NCBI GenBank assembly: GCA_900469965.1
Contig: UBZP01000006.1
Location: forward strand, 142,143-206,142
Direction: 5' to 3'
DNA from: Hyphomicrobiales bacterium
GTDB taxonomy: Bacteria; Pseudomonadota; Alphaproteobacteria; Rhizobiales; Rhizobiaceae
Length of the DNA stretch: 64,000 bases
The notes under the pieces were generated by a model. The model saw nothing but the letters and a program-made list of their open reading frames with translations, ran no database searches and had not been told where the DNA came from. Positions 26,086 to 37,966 of the stretch are shown one piece after another. The translations under genes were made by a program, and so were the position numbers. Positions within the stretch are counted from its first letter, which is position 1. Each line of letters begins with the position of its first letter.

Positions 26086-26164
26086 AATTTGTCGATCGTT
26101 GGAAGATATTTCACTTTTTCGGAATTTCGAAGTGGGTTGTAGTGGCCGGCACAAGGAGATCGAC

Positions 26165-27763
26165 ATGCCTCGCTCGGCCGCCCAGTCCCACGCGCTCGAC
26201 CATCTGGACTTCCTTCGCTCCGAGCTGTCGGACTGGACCGCGACGATCTTCGACTTCGGCGAGACCGCATGGCGCGAATACCGCTCGGCGGACTGGTACG
26301 TGCGCACGCTGCGCGCCCATGGTTTCTCCGTCGAGGAGGGCTCCGCCGGCATGCCGACGGCCTTTGCCGCCGTGTGGTCGAACGGTCCCGGGCCCTCGAT
26401 CGGCCTCTATGCCGAATATGACGCGGTGCCGGGAAACTGCCAGGCGGCGACGACACGGCGGATGCCCCGGGACGGGCTGTCCGTCCATGCCGGCGGGCAC
26501 ACGGATCCGCATTCGGGGCTCGGGATCGCCGGGCTCGGCGGGCTGCTGGCGACGAAGGCCGCCATGGAGCGGTACGGCATCGGCGGCACACTGCGCTTCA
26601 CCGGCGAGCCGGCGGAGAAGGTGCGCGGCTCCAAGCCGATCCATGCGGCCGCGGGCTACTACGACGGGCTGGATGCGATGCTCTCCTTCCACCCGTTCTA
26701 CATGCTGCCGATGTGCAACACGGTGCGCTGGGATACCCAATGCGGCGCGGCCTATGCGATGATCTACCGCTTCCTCTGCGACGAGCCGGAGGCCTGGCTC
26801 GGCGATGCGCATGACGGCGCACCGATCCCGCAGTCGCATTCGGCCGTCCGCGCGCCGGGGGCGAACGATGCGCTGATGACGATGTACCAGTCCTCCAAGG
26901 CTCTGCGCGATTCGATGCTGCCGCACCAGGGCGGCTGGTCGATCAGCGAGGCGATCCTGACGGCCGGGCAGGCGACGGCGGACAATCTTCCGGCCGGGCT
27001 CGCCGAGATCCAGTACATGATCCGCGTGCCGACCATCGCCATGGCCGAGCAGGTGACGGCGGTGCTCGACCGCAACGCACAGGCCGCCGCCGCCATGACC
27101 GGCTGCCGCGTCGAGCGGCACTGGGTGTGCAAGTCGCGTCCCGGCCTCGCCAACCATGCCATGGCCGACCTCGTCTGGCAGGCGATGCAGGACATAGGCC
27201 CGCCGCGGTTCGGCGAGGAGGCCCGCGCCGTGGCGCGTACGATCCAGGAGAACTGCGGCCTGGAGGCGATGGAGCAACCGTTCATCGACGAGCTCGAGCT
27301 CTTGGTCGACCCGCGCGAGGCCGAGGCGATCCTGCGCCGCGACCTGCCGCCGTCGCAGCTGAACTCGACCTCGGACGACTATACCGACATGTCCTGGCAC
27401 GCGCCGCTCGCCCGCTTCTACGTCGCCCGCCCGGCGCTGAAGGCGCCGGCCGGATACCGCTATCCGTCCTGGGTGATGAATGCGCTCGGCGGCATCCCGG
27501 CGACGATCGACCCCATGGTGATCACCGCCGCCAAGATCCTTGCGAGTTCCGCCCTGCGGCTGCTGGAGGACGAGGCGGTGCGGCGGGCGGCGATGGACGA
27601 GTTCCTGAAGCGCACCGGCGGCGGTGTCGGCGGCAGCGGATGGATCGCGCCGCTGTGCGACTACGACCCGCCGACCGGCTTCCGCTGGCCCGAATATGTC
27701 ACCACGCCGCGCGGCCGCGACTGGTGGATCCCTTCCTCTGAACGCCTGGAGACACGCCCATGA
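26165..27763 (+). CDS. M20 family amidohydrolase (AbgB-like)
   Basis: The 532-residue protein resembles zinc amidohydrolases of the M20 family, closest in layout to p-aminobenzoyl-glutamate hydrolase subunit B. Recognisable parts are GLYAEYDAVPGNCQ (the EYDALPG segment of AbgB), the metal-binding HAGGHTDPHSGLGIAG and RFTGEPAEKVRGSKP, where the double-acid of the family is seen as PAEK, and a late SWHAPLARFY histidine. It is longer than the usual 430-490 residues. ATG 26165 is fixed by AAGGAG just upstream. It overlaps the next gene by 4 bp, so the two are coupled. The amide substrate is unknown. Confidence 0.82.
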   Translation: MPRSAAQSHALDHLDFLRSELSDWTATIFDFGETAWREYRSADWYVRTLRAHGFSVEEGSAGMPTAFAAVWSNGPGPSIGLYAEYDAVPGNCQAATTRRMPRDGLSVHAGGHTDPHSGLGIAGLGGLLATKAAMERYGIGGTLRFTGEPAEKVRGSKPIHAAAGYYDGLDAMLSFHPFYMLPMCNTVRWDTQCGAAYAMIYRFLCDEPEAWLGDAHDGAPIPQSHSAVRAPGANDALMTMYQSSKALRDSMLPHQGGWSISEAILTAGQATADNLPAGLAEIQYMIRVPTIAMAEQVTAVLDRNAQAAAAMTGCRVERHWVCKSRPGLANHAMADLVWQAMQDIGPPRFGEEARAVARTIQENCGLEAMEQPFIDELELLVDPREAEAILRRDLPPSQLNSTSDDYTDMSWHAPLARFYVARPALKAPAGYRYPSWVMNALGGIPATIDPMVITAAKILASSALRLLEDEAVRRAAMDEFLKRTGGGVGGSGWIAPLCDYDPPTGFRWPEYVTTPRGRDWWIPSSERLETRP

Positions 27764-28683
27764 CGATATCGTTCGACGAGCCCTTTTCCCTTCAGCGGCG
27801 CAACCTGAAAGGCGCCACCCGGCGGCTCGAGGGCTTTGGGTTCCGCAACGAGACCGACAGGCTGACCGACGTCCTGCTCGGCTCGCCGGCCTATCTCAGG
27901 CACATGGCGACCTCGTCGCTGTCGCGCAAGCACCTGCGCGAGAACCCCTGCAACATCCAGGTGGCGCAGGCGCAGCACAAGGAGCTCGTGTCCGCCTACG
28001 AGCATTTCGGCGTCAGGATCCACTGGCACGAGCCGACCCCGGAGCTGCCGATGCAGGTCTATTCGCGCGATTCCTCGGTGATGACGCCCTACGGCGCGAT
28101 CATCACGGCGATGGCGCAGCCCTGGCGGCGCGGCGAGAACTACGCCGCGATCCGCACCTACGAGAAGCTCGGCATTCCGATCTACGACATGGTGACGGCC
28201 GGCACCTTCGAGGGCGGGGATTTCAACGTGATCGAGGATGGCGTGGTGCTGATCGGCTGCGGCGGCGCGCGCACCAACGAGGACGGCGCGCGGCAGGTCA
28301 AGGGCTGGTTCGACCAGGAGGGCTGGGAGACGCGGCTCGCCTTCATCGACGAGTACTACGTGCACATCGACCTGATGGTCGTGCCGATCGCCGAGAAGCT
28401 GACGGCCGTCTGCCTCGACTGCACCGATCCGGCGATCGTCGCCTGGCTGAAGGAGAAGGGCCACGACATCGTCGACGTGCCGTTCCCCGACACGATGGCG
28501 CTCGGCTGCAACTTCATGTCGCTCGGCAATGCCAAGATCATCGCGCCGACCTCGAGCAAGACGCTGATCGAGCAGCTCAAGGCGCGCGGCTTCGAGGTCG
28601 CCGCGGTCGATACGGCGGAAATCTCCAAGACCGGCGGCGGCATCCATTGCATGGCGCAGGCGCTGCGCCGCGAGGCGGCCTGA
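27760..28683 (+). CDS. DDAH/amidinotransferase-fold hydrolase
   Basis: The 307-residue protein belongs to the guanidino-group modifying superfamily (dimethylarginine dimethylaminohydrolase, arginine deiminase, amidinotransferases). Candidate catalytic residues are all present: Asp104 in SRDSSV, EGGD at 151-154, His202 in YVHIDL and Cys297 in GGGIHCMAQ. Members attack the guanidino carbon of arginine-like compounds. It is translationally coupled to the M20 gene, which suggests two hydrolytic steps on one compound, possibly an N-acylated or methylated arginine derivative. Which reaction it catalyses cannot be told from motifs alone. Confidence 0.88.
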   Translation: MTISFDEPFSLQRRNLKGATRRLEGFGFRNETDRLTDVLLGSPAYLRHMATSSLSRKHLRENPCNIQVAQAQHKELVSAYEHFGVRIHWHEPTPELPMQVYSRDSSVMTPYGAIITAMAQPWRRGENYAAIRTYEKLGIPIYDMVTAGTFEGGDFNVIEDGVVLIGCGGARTNEDGARQVKGWFDQEGWETRLAFIDEYYVHIDLMVVPIAEKLTAVCLDCTDPAIVAWLKEKGHDIVDVPFPDTMALGCNFMSLGNAKIIAPTSSKTLIEQLKARGFEVAAVDTAEISKTGGGIHCMAQALRREAA

Positions 28684-28714
28684 GCCGCGCCTTCCTGCCG
28701 GCGGTCGCTGCCGA

Positions 28715-28732
28715 GCCCGGCCATGGCCGGGC
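28715..28732. terminator. 18-bp perfect palindrome between convergent genes
   Basis: GCCCGGCCATGGCCGGGC is fully self-complementary and lies midway between the stops of the DDAH-fold gene and the cyclase gene. It could form a bidirectional terminator stem, but no T-run follows on either strand. Confidence 0.35.
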
Positions 28733-28744
28733 CGGGCGTCGCGG

Positions 28745-29959
28745 CTAGCGCATTTCCGGGTCGATCGTGAAGAGCTCGGTCGCCCGGCCGACGCCGCGCA
28801 GCGCGTAGCGGCCGAGCGATACCATCTCGGCGATGCGCTCGTGCGGGCAGGCGTCGACGAAATCGCGCGACATCAGCACGTCCCGGTCGACTGAGGTGCA
28901 GAGCTGCGAGATCCGGCTCACCTGGTTGACCGCCGGGCCGACCACGGTGAAATCCAGGCGGCTCTGGCTGCCGATGTTGCCGTAGAGTACCTCGCCGACA
29001 TGGAGGCCGAGATAGACCTCGGTCGCCGGCATGCCGTCGGCAAGGCGCCTGGCGTTGAGCTTGCCGAGGTTCCGGTGCACGGTGCGCTCGGCATCGAGTG
29101 CCGCCACGCAGTCCGAATGGCGGTCGCCGGAGCGGAAGATCGCAAGCACGCCGTCGCCGATCAGCTTCAGCACGCTGCCGCCGTGGTCGTGGACCGCGTC
29201 GATCACTAGCCCGGCATAGTCGTTGAGGAAGGGAATGATCTGCTCGGGTTCGGTCCGGTCGGAAATGCTGGTGTAGTTGTGAAGGTCGGAGAACCAGATC
29301 ACCGCATCGATCTTCTCCACCGCGCCGCGGTTGATCTGCCCGCTCACCACCTTCCGGCCCGCGTCGCGGCCGAGATAGACGTCGGCGAGCGTGCCGATGA
29401 TGCGGATGGAGGAGGTGCATTTGACCGCCAGCGCCAGCGTGGGCACCAGATAGCGCAGCGCGCGAAGGCCGTCCTCGCTGAAGCCTTGGGGATCGCGCGT
29501 CGTCCAGCTCGAGAAGAACGCATCCATCTCGCCCACGCGGCCGGTCTCGGTGAAGCGGTGGATCATCGCAATGTAGTCGGTGTGCCCCGCCCCGCGAAGC
29601 TCCGCCATGTTGGAAAAGTCCGTGGGCGCCCCGCGCAGGAACGGACGGTGGATCTCGTCGATGTCCTGCGTCATGAGGTGGTAGAAGACCGAAGCGCGCC
29701 AGGATTCCAGCGCACTGCCTTCGGTGGTCGCCTCGTATTCGCGCACCGCGTCGGGCACCGGGCCGGTGCTCTCCCAGTGGAACGCCCGGCCCTCGAAGTC
29801 CGGATGCAGCGTGTCGATGATCGCCAGCGCCCGGTCGATCGGCAGCCCGCTCGCATTGCAGCGCTCGCAGAAGCCGGTGATCAGGTCGGCCTCGTCGGTG
29901 CCCCGATAACCCTCCTGCGACAGCCAGAGGTGAATTTCGTGCAGGTCGCGATCGTTCAT
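28745..29959 (-). CDS. Class III adenylate/guanylate cyclase
   Basis: The 404-residue protein has an uncharacterised N-terminal half (about 1-215) and a class III cyclase domain (about 220-400). Metal-binding aspartates are seen in WFSDLHNYTS and in KLIGDGVLAIF, which also keeps the substrate-specifying lysine. The transition-state Asn and Arg are in FTVVGPAVNQVSRI; the usual GDAVN reads GPAVN here. No membrane helix is evident, so the enzyme is probably cytosolic. The N-terminal half resembles that of several rhizobial soluble cyclases. No strong ribosome binding site precedes the ATG at 29959. Confidence 0.88.
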   Translation of the reverse strand: MNDRDLHEIHLWLSQEGYRGTDEADLITGFCERCNASGLPIDRALAIIDTLHPDFEGRAFHWESTGPVPDAVREYEATTEGSALESWRASVFYHLMTQDIDEIHRPFLRGAPTDFSNMAELRGAGHTDYIAMIHRFTETGRVGEMDAFFSSWTTRDPQGFSEDGLRALRYLVPTLALAVKCTSSIRIIGTLADVYLGRDAGRKVVSGQINRGAVEKIDAVIWFSDLHNYTSISDRTEPEQIIPFLNDYAGLVIDAVHDHGGSVLKLIGDGVLAIFRSGDRHSDCVAALDAERTVHRNLGKLNARRLADGMPATEVYLGLHVGEVLYGNIGSQSRLDFTVVGPAVNQVSRISQLCTSVDRDVLMSRDFVDACPHERIAEMVSLGRYALRGVGRATELFTIDPEMR

Positions 29960-30121
29960 GATTGTCTACAAATGCGAATGATTGAGCCTTGACGATGAAG
30001 GATTACAGGAAAAATCACCGTTGTATATCGAATGCGCGGAACGCCGCGCCGCGTGTGACGTTGAACGCACGATCCTGAATTGAAGCCCGGCAGAAGCGGG
30101 CGGGACGCTGAGGAGGCCAGG

Positions 30122-30385
30122 ATGGTTTTCAAGGAAGGGACGTTTCACGGCGAGATTCCGGAGCATTTCGATGGCCCGCACCCGGCCGTGCTCGAGACGG
30201 CGGTGGCGGATGCGCTGGCCGCTGCCGGCACGCTCGATCCCTCCGACGTTGCCGTCACCAGCGAAAACGGGGTGATCTATCTGACCGGCCGCGTCGGCTC
30301 GCTGGAGGAAGTCGCCCGCGCCATCGAGATCGCCCGTTCGGTGCCGGGGGTTCGCGCGGTGGAATCCGCCCTCGTTGCCGGATAG
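30122..30385 (+). CDS. BON domain protein
   Basis: The 87-residue protein is almost entirely one BON (OsmY/nodulation) domain: LETAVADALAAAGTLDPSD, VAVTSENGVIYLTGRVGS and AIEIARSVPGVRAVESAL give the alpha-beta-beta-alpha-beta pattern. It has no signal peptide, unlike OsmY. ATG 30122 follows AGGAGG at a good distance. BON domains are thought to bind phospholipid or membranes. It is divergent from the cyclase gene. Confidence 0.85.
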   Translation: MVFKEGTFHGEIPEHFDGPHPAVLETAVADALAAAGTLDPSDVAVTSENGVIYLTGRVGSLEEVARAIEIARSVPGVRAVESALVAG

Positions 30386-30458
30386 CACCGGGCAGGGGGC
30401 ATTGCAGCAAGTCCTTGTGAAATGTTAGTGCAATGCAGCGAGGAGGCTGCGTTGCGCC

Positions 30459-32114
30459 ATGCTGCCAGAACGAACCACATACGAGGCGCTCTACGGCGAT
30501 TTCCGCTGGGACATCCCCGAGCGCTTCAACATCGGCACCGCGGTGGCCGACCGGTGGGCGGAGCGTGCGCCTGATCGCATCTGTCTCCAGCATTTCAGCC
30601 CGGACGGCCATCACCGCGGCATGACCTATGCGGCGCTTGCCGAACGCTCGTCCGCCTTCGCAGGCGGACTGGCCGCAAAGGGCATCCGTCCCGGCGACCG
30701 GGTCGCCATCCTGCTGCCGCAGGGCTTCGAGACGGTGATCGCCCATGTCGCGATCTACAAGCTCGGCGCGATCGCCCTGCCGCTGGCGCTGCTGTTCGGC
30801 GCCGAAGCCCTGGAATTCCGGCTGCGGGATGCGGGCGTGCGGGCGGTCGTCACCAACGCCTTCGGCTTCGAGCGGCTGGCGGAGATCCGGCACGGTCTCG
30901 AAGACCTGTCGCTGATCGTGCACGTCGGCGCAGAAGGGCCGGCCGGAACGGTGTCGTTCGAAGCGCTGGAGGCTGCCGGCGAAGGGCCGTTCACGCCGGT
31001 CGACAGCGGCCCGGACGATCCGGCGCTGATGATCTATACCTCCGGCACCACCGGGCCGCCGAAGGGCGCGCTGCACGGACACCGCGTGCTGCTCGGCCAC
31101 GTGCCCGGCTTCCAGATGCACCACGAGTTCCTGCCGCAACCCGGCGACCGGATCTGGACGCCGGCGGACTGGGCCTGGGCGGGCGGTCTGCTGAATGCGC
31201 TCCTGCCGGCGCTGCTTTTGGGCGTTCCCGTCGTTTCTTCGCCGGGGCAGAAGTTCGATCCGCACATGGCCTACCGGATCATGGCGGAGATGGACGTGCG
31301 CAACGCCTTCATCCCGCCGACGGCGCTGCGGCTGATGAAGAGCGTGGACGAGCCGTTGCAGCACTACCGGCTGAACCTGCGGACCATCGGCACGGCGGGG
31401 GAATCGCTCGGGCGGGAAACCTGGGAATGGGTGCGCCGCACGCTCGGCATCACGATCAACGAATTCTACGGCCAGACGGAGTGTAACATCGTCATCGGCT
31501 CGATCGGCCGCCTCGGCGTGTCCCGCCCCGGGCCGATCGGCAAGGCCGTTCCGGGCCATGCCGTCGCGATCATCGATGCGGACGGGCACGAACTTCCGCC
31601 AGGCGAGGCCGGCCAGATCGCCGTCCGCCGGCCGGATCCGGTGATGTTCCTCGGCTACTGGAACAACGCGGCAGCGACGGAGAAGAAGTTCATCGGTGAC
31701 TGGATGACGACCGGCGACCTCGGCCGGATGGACGCGGACGGCTACATCACCTTCATCGGCCGGGACGACGACGTCATCACCTCCTCCGGCTACCGCATCG
31801 GCCCGAGCGAGGTGGAGGACTGCCTGGCCGGCCACCCGGCCGTGCAGATCGCCGCCGTCGTCGGCAAGCCGGATCCGGTGCGCACCGAGATCGTCAAGGC
31901 CTATGTGATGCTGCGGCCGGGGGTTTCTGCGAGCGAGACGCTTGCGCTCGAGATCGGCGGCTGGGTCAAGTCGCGGCTGTCCATGCACGAATATCCGCGG
32001 GAGGTCGCCTTCGTGGACAGCCTGCCGCTGACCACGTCCGGCAAGGTCATCCGCCGGTTCCTGCGCGAACGCGCGGTGGCCGAAGCTGAGGCCGAGGGTC
32101 TGGTCGGCGCCTGA
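30459..32114 (+). CDS. AMP-dependent acyl-CoA synthetase
   Basis: The 551-residue enzyme activates a carboxylic acid with ATP and transfers it to CoA. Motifs of the ANL superfamily are intact: P-loop YTSGTTGPPKG (about 193), the NEFYGQTECN region, TGDLGRMDADGY, the hinge IGRDDDVITSSGYRIGP and the catalytic lysine in LTTSGKVIRR near the C-terminus. The sequence is close to the acetyl/medium-chain acyl-CoA synthetase group; the chain length cannot be fixed by eye. A GGAGG lies 14 bases before the chosen ATG, which is rather far. It is convergent with the GNAT/FemAB-like gene. Confidence 0.92.
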   Translation: MLPERTTYEALYGDFRWDIPERFNIGTAVADRWAERAPDRICLQHFSPDGHHRGMTYAALAERSSAFAGGLAAKGIRPGDRVAILLPQGFETVIAHVAIYKLGAIALPLALLFGAEALEFRLRDAGVRAVVTNAFGFERLAEIRHGLEDLSLIVHVGAEGPAGTVSFEALEAAGEGPFTPVDSGPDDPALMIYTSGTTGPPKGALHGHRVLLGHVPGFQMHHEFLPQPGDRIWTPADWAWAGGLLNALLPALLLGVPVVSSPGQKFDPHMAYRIMAEMDVRNAFIPPTALRLMKSVDEPLQHYRLNLRTIGTAGESLGRETWEWVRRTLGITINEFYGQTECNIVIGSIGRLGVSRPGPIGKAVPGHAVAIIDADGHELPPGEAGQIAVRRPDPVMFLGYWNNAAATEKKFIGDWMTTGDLGRMDADGYITFIGRDDDVITSSGYRIGPSEVEDCLAGHPAVQIAAVVGKPDPVRTEIVKAYVMLRPGVSASETLALEIGGWVKSRLSMHEYPREVAFVDSLPLTTSGKVIRRFLRERAVAEAEAEGLVGA

Positions 32115-32136
32115 ACCGGGCGGCCCCGCCGGCCGT

Positions 32137-33402
32137 CTATCGCTTGGCGAGCGCCCGGATCTTGTCGCGCAGCATGCGGGCGACGTTGCGGGTGTTGCGG
32201 TAGAGGTGGAGCTGGGCGGCGACCTGGCGGACGTCGCGGTCGGCGTTCTGCTGCAGGCCGATGACCAGCGTCCCCATCTCCTCCCGCTCTTCCCAGAACC
32301 GGCTCATCACCGGATGGTCGGGGACGGCGCAACTGTCGGAGCGGACGATGTTGGCGTCGTCGAGATGCCATTCGGTCAGCTGCGCCACCAGCAGTTTGCC
32401 GGGCGAGAAGCGCGCGAAGGCTTCGTCATAGGCTGTCTTCCACGTATAGGCCTCGCCGCCGGCGAGGAAGACGATCATCGCGGCGATCGCCTTGCCGTCG
32501 AAATCGAGCGTATGGATGCGCACGCTGTCGGTCTCGGCGAGATTGGTGATCGCCTCGCGGGCGAAGGCGGCGCGATAGCGATCGTTGATCATCGCCGTGC
32601 GGCCGCGCCCCTTCCAGCCGGCCGCTTCCAGCAGCAGGAACTGCTCCATCCGAAGCCGGATCTCGGAGGGCTGGCGGGCGACGTTGTAGGAAAGTTCGCC
32701 CGTCTCCTCGAGCTTGCGCCACTGGCGCTGCAGTTCGCGGAAGTGCTGCGGCGAGATCGCCTGCCGCAGGTAGGTCGGCCCGTCCTGCAGGCTTTCGAGC
32801 ATCGGCCGCTGATAGGTGTTCGCCAGCGTCAAGGGAAGGTTGCGGCCGATCGCGACGGCGCGCACCAGCGCCGCAAAGGGTCCGTTGAGCCGCAGGTCGG
32901 GCAGGACGAGGATCGGCGGCAGGCCGGTCGTCGGTCGCGCCAGCGCCTCGAGCAGGTTGTCGATGGTCTCGGCCGCGTCTTCGGTATCGACGAGCGGCGT
33001 TCCCAGCGGTCCGAACGGGTTGGACCAGCCGCGGATGATCGCCGTGCCCATGGAGAAGCCGGGCCGTTCCACCGAGAACGGCATGAGGAAGCGGATGCGG
33101 CTGCGCCGCTCGTCCTCGTCGCGGATCAGCGAGAGGCGGACGGTGCGGTCCTCCAGCCGCGGCATGGCGGGCGCCAGGAAGCGGCCGGTGAAGAAGACGT
33201 TCGGCTCCAGCGCCCGGTTGGCGAGGTAGTCGAGTTCCTGCTGAAGGTCGTAGCCGGCGATCGCCGGATAGAGCGAGAGCGACCGCCCGGGCCGGCCCAC
33301 GGCGATGCGATGCTCGGCCGCAGGCGCCTGCTGCACGGACAGGTGGGAGGCCCCCTGCGGTGCACCCAGTCCCTCGCTGCCGGTTCCCGAGCTGAAGGTC
33401 AT
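32137..33402 (-). CDS. GNAT/FemAB-like acyltransferase (CelD-type)
   Basis: The 421-residue protein belongs to the BioF2/CelD-like acetyltransferase group (GNAT fold, FemAB-like). Typical features are the mid-protein QWRKLEETGELSY segment, LEAAGWKGRGRTAM, and the acetyl-CoA region with KAIAAMIVFLAGGEAYTWKTAYDEAFARFSPGKLL. It starts at ATG 33402, one base after the stop of the flippase gene, which supports the chosen start. In alphaproteobacteria such genes often accompany exopolysaccharide synthesis; the target group is unknown. Confidence 0.82.
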   Translation of the reverse strand: MTFSSGTGSEGLGAPQGASHLSVQQAPAAEHRIAVGRPGRSLSLYPAIAGYDLQQELDYLANRALEPNVFFTGRFLAPAMPRLEDRTVRLSLIRDEDERRSRIRFLMPFSVERPGFSMGTAIIRGWSNPFGPLGTPLVDTEDAAETIDNLLEALARPTTGLPPILVLPDLRLNGPFAALVRAVAIGRNLPLTLANTYQRPMLESLQDGPTYLRQAISPQHFRELQRQWRKLEETGELSYNVARQPSEIRLRMEQFLLLEAAGWKGRGRTAMINDRYRAAFAREAITNLAETDSVRIHTLDFDGKAIAAMIVFLAGGEAYTWKTAYDEAFARFSPGKLLVAQLTEWHLDDANIVRSDSCAVPDHPVMSRFWEEREEMGTLVIGLQQNADRDVRQVAAQLHLYRNTRNVARMLRDKIRALAKR

Positions 33403-33403
33403 G

Positions 33404-34822
33404 TCAGTCTGCCTTGTCGTGGCGTTCTGCGGCGCCGATCGGCGCGGCAAACGCGAAGATGGTGATGCCCAGCATGCGGCGGACGGCGGCGAAGAGCAGG
33501 GCGGCCTCCAGCGCCATGGCGCCGGCGGTGGCGATGGCGGCGCCGTCGATGCCGAAGGGCGGGATGAGGGCGATGTTGAGGCCGATATTGGCTGCGAGCG
33601 CCACGGCGTAGAGCCACATGCACAGCTTCTGCTGGCCGGCCATGGTCAGCAGCACCTCGCCGGGGCCGACGGCGGCCTTGGCGAGGATGCCGATCAGCAG
33701 GATGACCATGACGCCGTAGCCGGCGGTAAACGCCGGGCCGAACAGCGACAGCAGGAAATCGCCCACCAGCAGGACGGCCAGGCCGACGGCAAGCGAGGGC
33801 CAGAAGCTCCAGCGGACGGTCTCGCCGGCGAAATGCGCCAGCCCGGCGCGGTCGCCCTGCCCGTAGAGGGCGGAGAAGCGGGGCGCTGCGGCCGCCTTGA
33901 CCGAGAACAGCACGAAATGGACCAGCGCCATCGTCTTGGCGGCGGCGTAGTAGATGGCGACGCTCTCGGGATCGAGGACGAGGCCGACGACGACGACGTC
34001 GGAATTGGTCAGCAGGAAGCCGAAGCCCTCGATCAGGAAGATCGGCAGGGCCACCCGGATCCAGGTGCCGAACTCGAACCGGCGCGGCCCGTTCAGATAG
34101 GCCCTGCGAAGCCGGTGGCCGACATTGAAGAACTGCACGACCGAGGTGAGGTAGGTCGCCGCCAGCGCCGCGGCCATGGCCGTCACCGCCGTGTGCGGCG
34201 CGCCGAGGAACACGGCCGCCACGAGGAAGACGAGGATCAGCAGCGGGCGGACGAGGTAGGTCGGGCTCAGCGCCACCACCGCCCAGCTGTGCGCGCGCGC
34301 CGTGCCCTCCAGGACATCGCCGAGCGCGATCATCGGCAGGCAGAAGACGCCGAGATAGACCGGCACGACGTAGTAGCTGTCGAGGTGTGCGGAGAACAGC
34401 CAGAGGCCGAGGAGGCCGATCAGGGCCAGCAGGCTGGACGAGGCGATCGAGAAGCTGTGGGCGGCGAGGGTCAGGCCGCGGATCTCGGCATGGGCGGTAC
34501 CGGCGTTGTACTGCGGCAGGAAGCGCACCACGGTGGAGTGGAAGCCGAGGCAGGAGAGATTGCCGAAGATGACGACCAGCACCCAGACGAAGACGAAGAT
34601 GCCGTATTCGAACTCGCCCATCATCCGGGCCATGATGATCTGGGAGACGAAGGCGATCGCAGCGCTGACGACGCGGATGACGAAGGCGATCATGGCCATG
34701 CGCTGGGCGAGGTTGCGCGGGTCGTCGCCGGCCAGGATCGCGCCGAGCTGGCGCGTGAACGGCGCCAGCTTGCGGCGCAGGCCGTTTGGCAGCAGCTTCT
34801 CTGCCGACTGAATCACCGCCAT
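33404..34822 (-). CDS. Polysaccharide flippase-like protein (PST/Wzx, MATE fold)
   Basis: The 472-residue integral membrane protein has about 12-14 hydrophobic helices and features of the polysaccharide transport family, for instance SQIIMARMMGEFEYGIFVFVW in the first helices and DVVVVGLVLDPESVAIYYAA midway. Such proteins flip lipid-linked oligosaccharides across the inner membrane. ATG 34822 (MAVIQSAEKLLP) is taken as the start. The pairing with a CelD-like acyltransferase suggests a modified surface glycan, but no glycosyltransferases are in the window. Confidence 0.88.
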   Translation of the reverse strand: MAVIQSAEKLLPNGLRRKLAPFTRQLGAILAGDDPRNLAQRMAMIAFVIRVVSAAIAFVSQIIMARMMGEFEYGIFVFVWVLVVIFGNLSCLGFHSTVVRFLPQYNAGTAHAEIRGLTLAAHSFSIASSSLLALIGLLGLWLFSAHLDSYYVVPVYLGVFCLPMIALGDVLEGTARAHSWAVVALSPTYLVRPLLILVFLVAAVFLGAPHTAVTAMAAALAATYLTSVVQFFNVGHRLRRAYLNGPRRFEFGTWIRVALPIFLIEGFGFLLTNSDVVVVGLVLDPESVAIYYAAAKTMALVHFVLFSVKAAAAPRFSALYGQGDRAGLAHFAGETVRWSFWPSLAVGLAVLLVGDFLLSLFGPAFTAGYGVMVILLIGILAKAAVGPGEVLLTMAGQQKLCMWLYAVALAANIGLNIALIPPFGIDGAAIATAGAMALEAALLFAAVRRMLGITIFAFAAPIGAAERHDKAD

Positions 34823-34965
34823 GAACACAGCTACCCGAACATTCACGCAATACACACGCGGCAGTCTTGACAGATCACGGTTAACAAAGCGTGGGCAGGC
34901 CGCTTGGACGCGGCGGGTCCGGGTTTCGGTGCCGATCGCCCGACCGGGCCCCGGCCGCTCCCCGG

Positions 34966-34996
34966 AAACGACGATGCCGCCCGCAGGCGGCATCGT
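34966..34996 (-). terminator. Terminator of secA
   Basis: A perfect 11-bp stem (ACGATGCCGCC with GGCGGCATCGT, 34971-34996, loop CGCA) lies 27 bp after the secA stop on the minus strand and is followed by CGTTTCC. The T-run is short, but the stem is strong. Confidence 0.7.
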
Positions 34997-35022
34997 TCAG
35001 GTCCAAAGTCGGCCGGCGAGGG

Positions 35023-37740
<2,718 letters not shown>

Positions 37741-37966
37741 CAGGATGGTCCTTTCTTCTCTGTCGCAGGCGTCTCGGGGCGCCGACGATGATGCGTGCAA
37801 AGCCGTGAAACGCCCGGAAACGTTCTGGACGCGGGATTGCGTGACAGATAAGAGGGGGGTCGAATGATGTCAACGGCGCAATCGGTTACACAACGGCCAC
37901 ATTCCGGTGCTGTTCAACCGGGGGAGAGCCGGTTTCGCATCGAAGTTGGCCGACTGTGAAAGGTTT

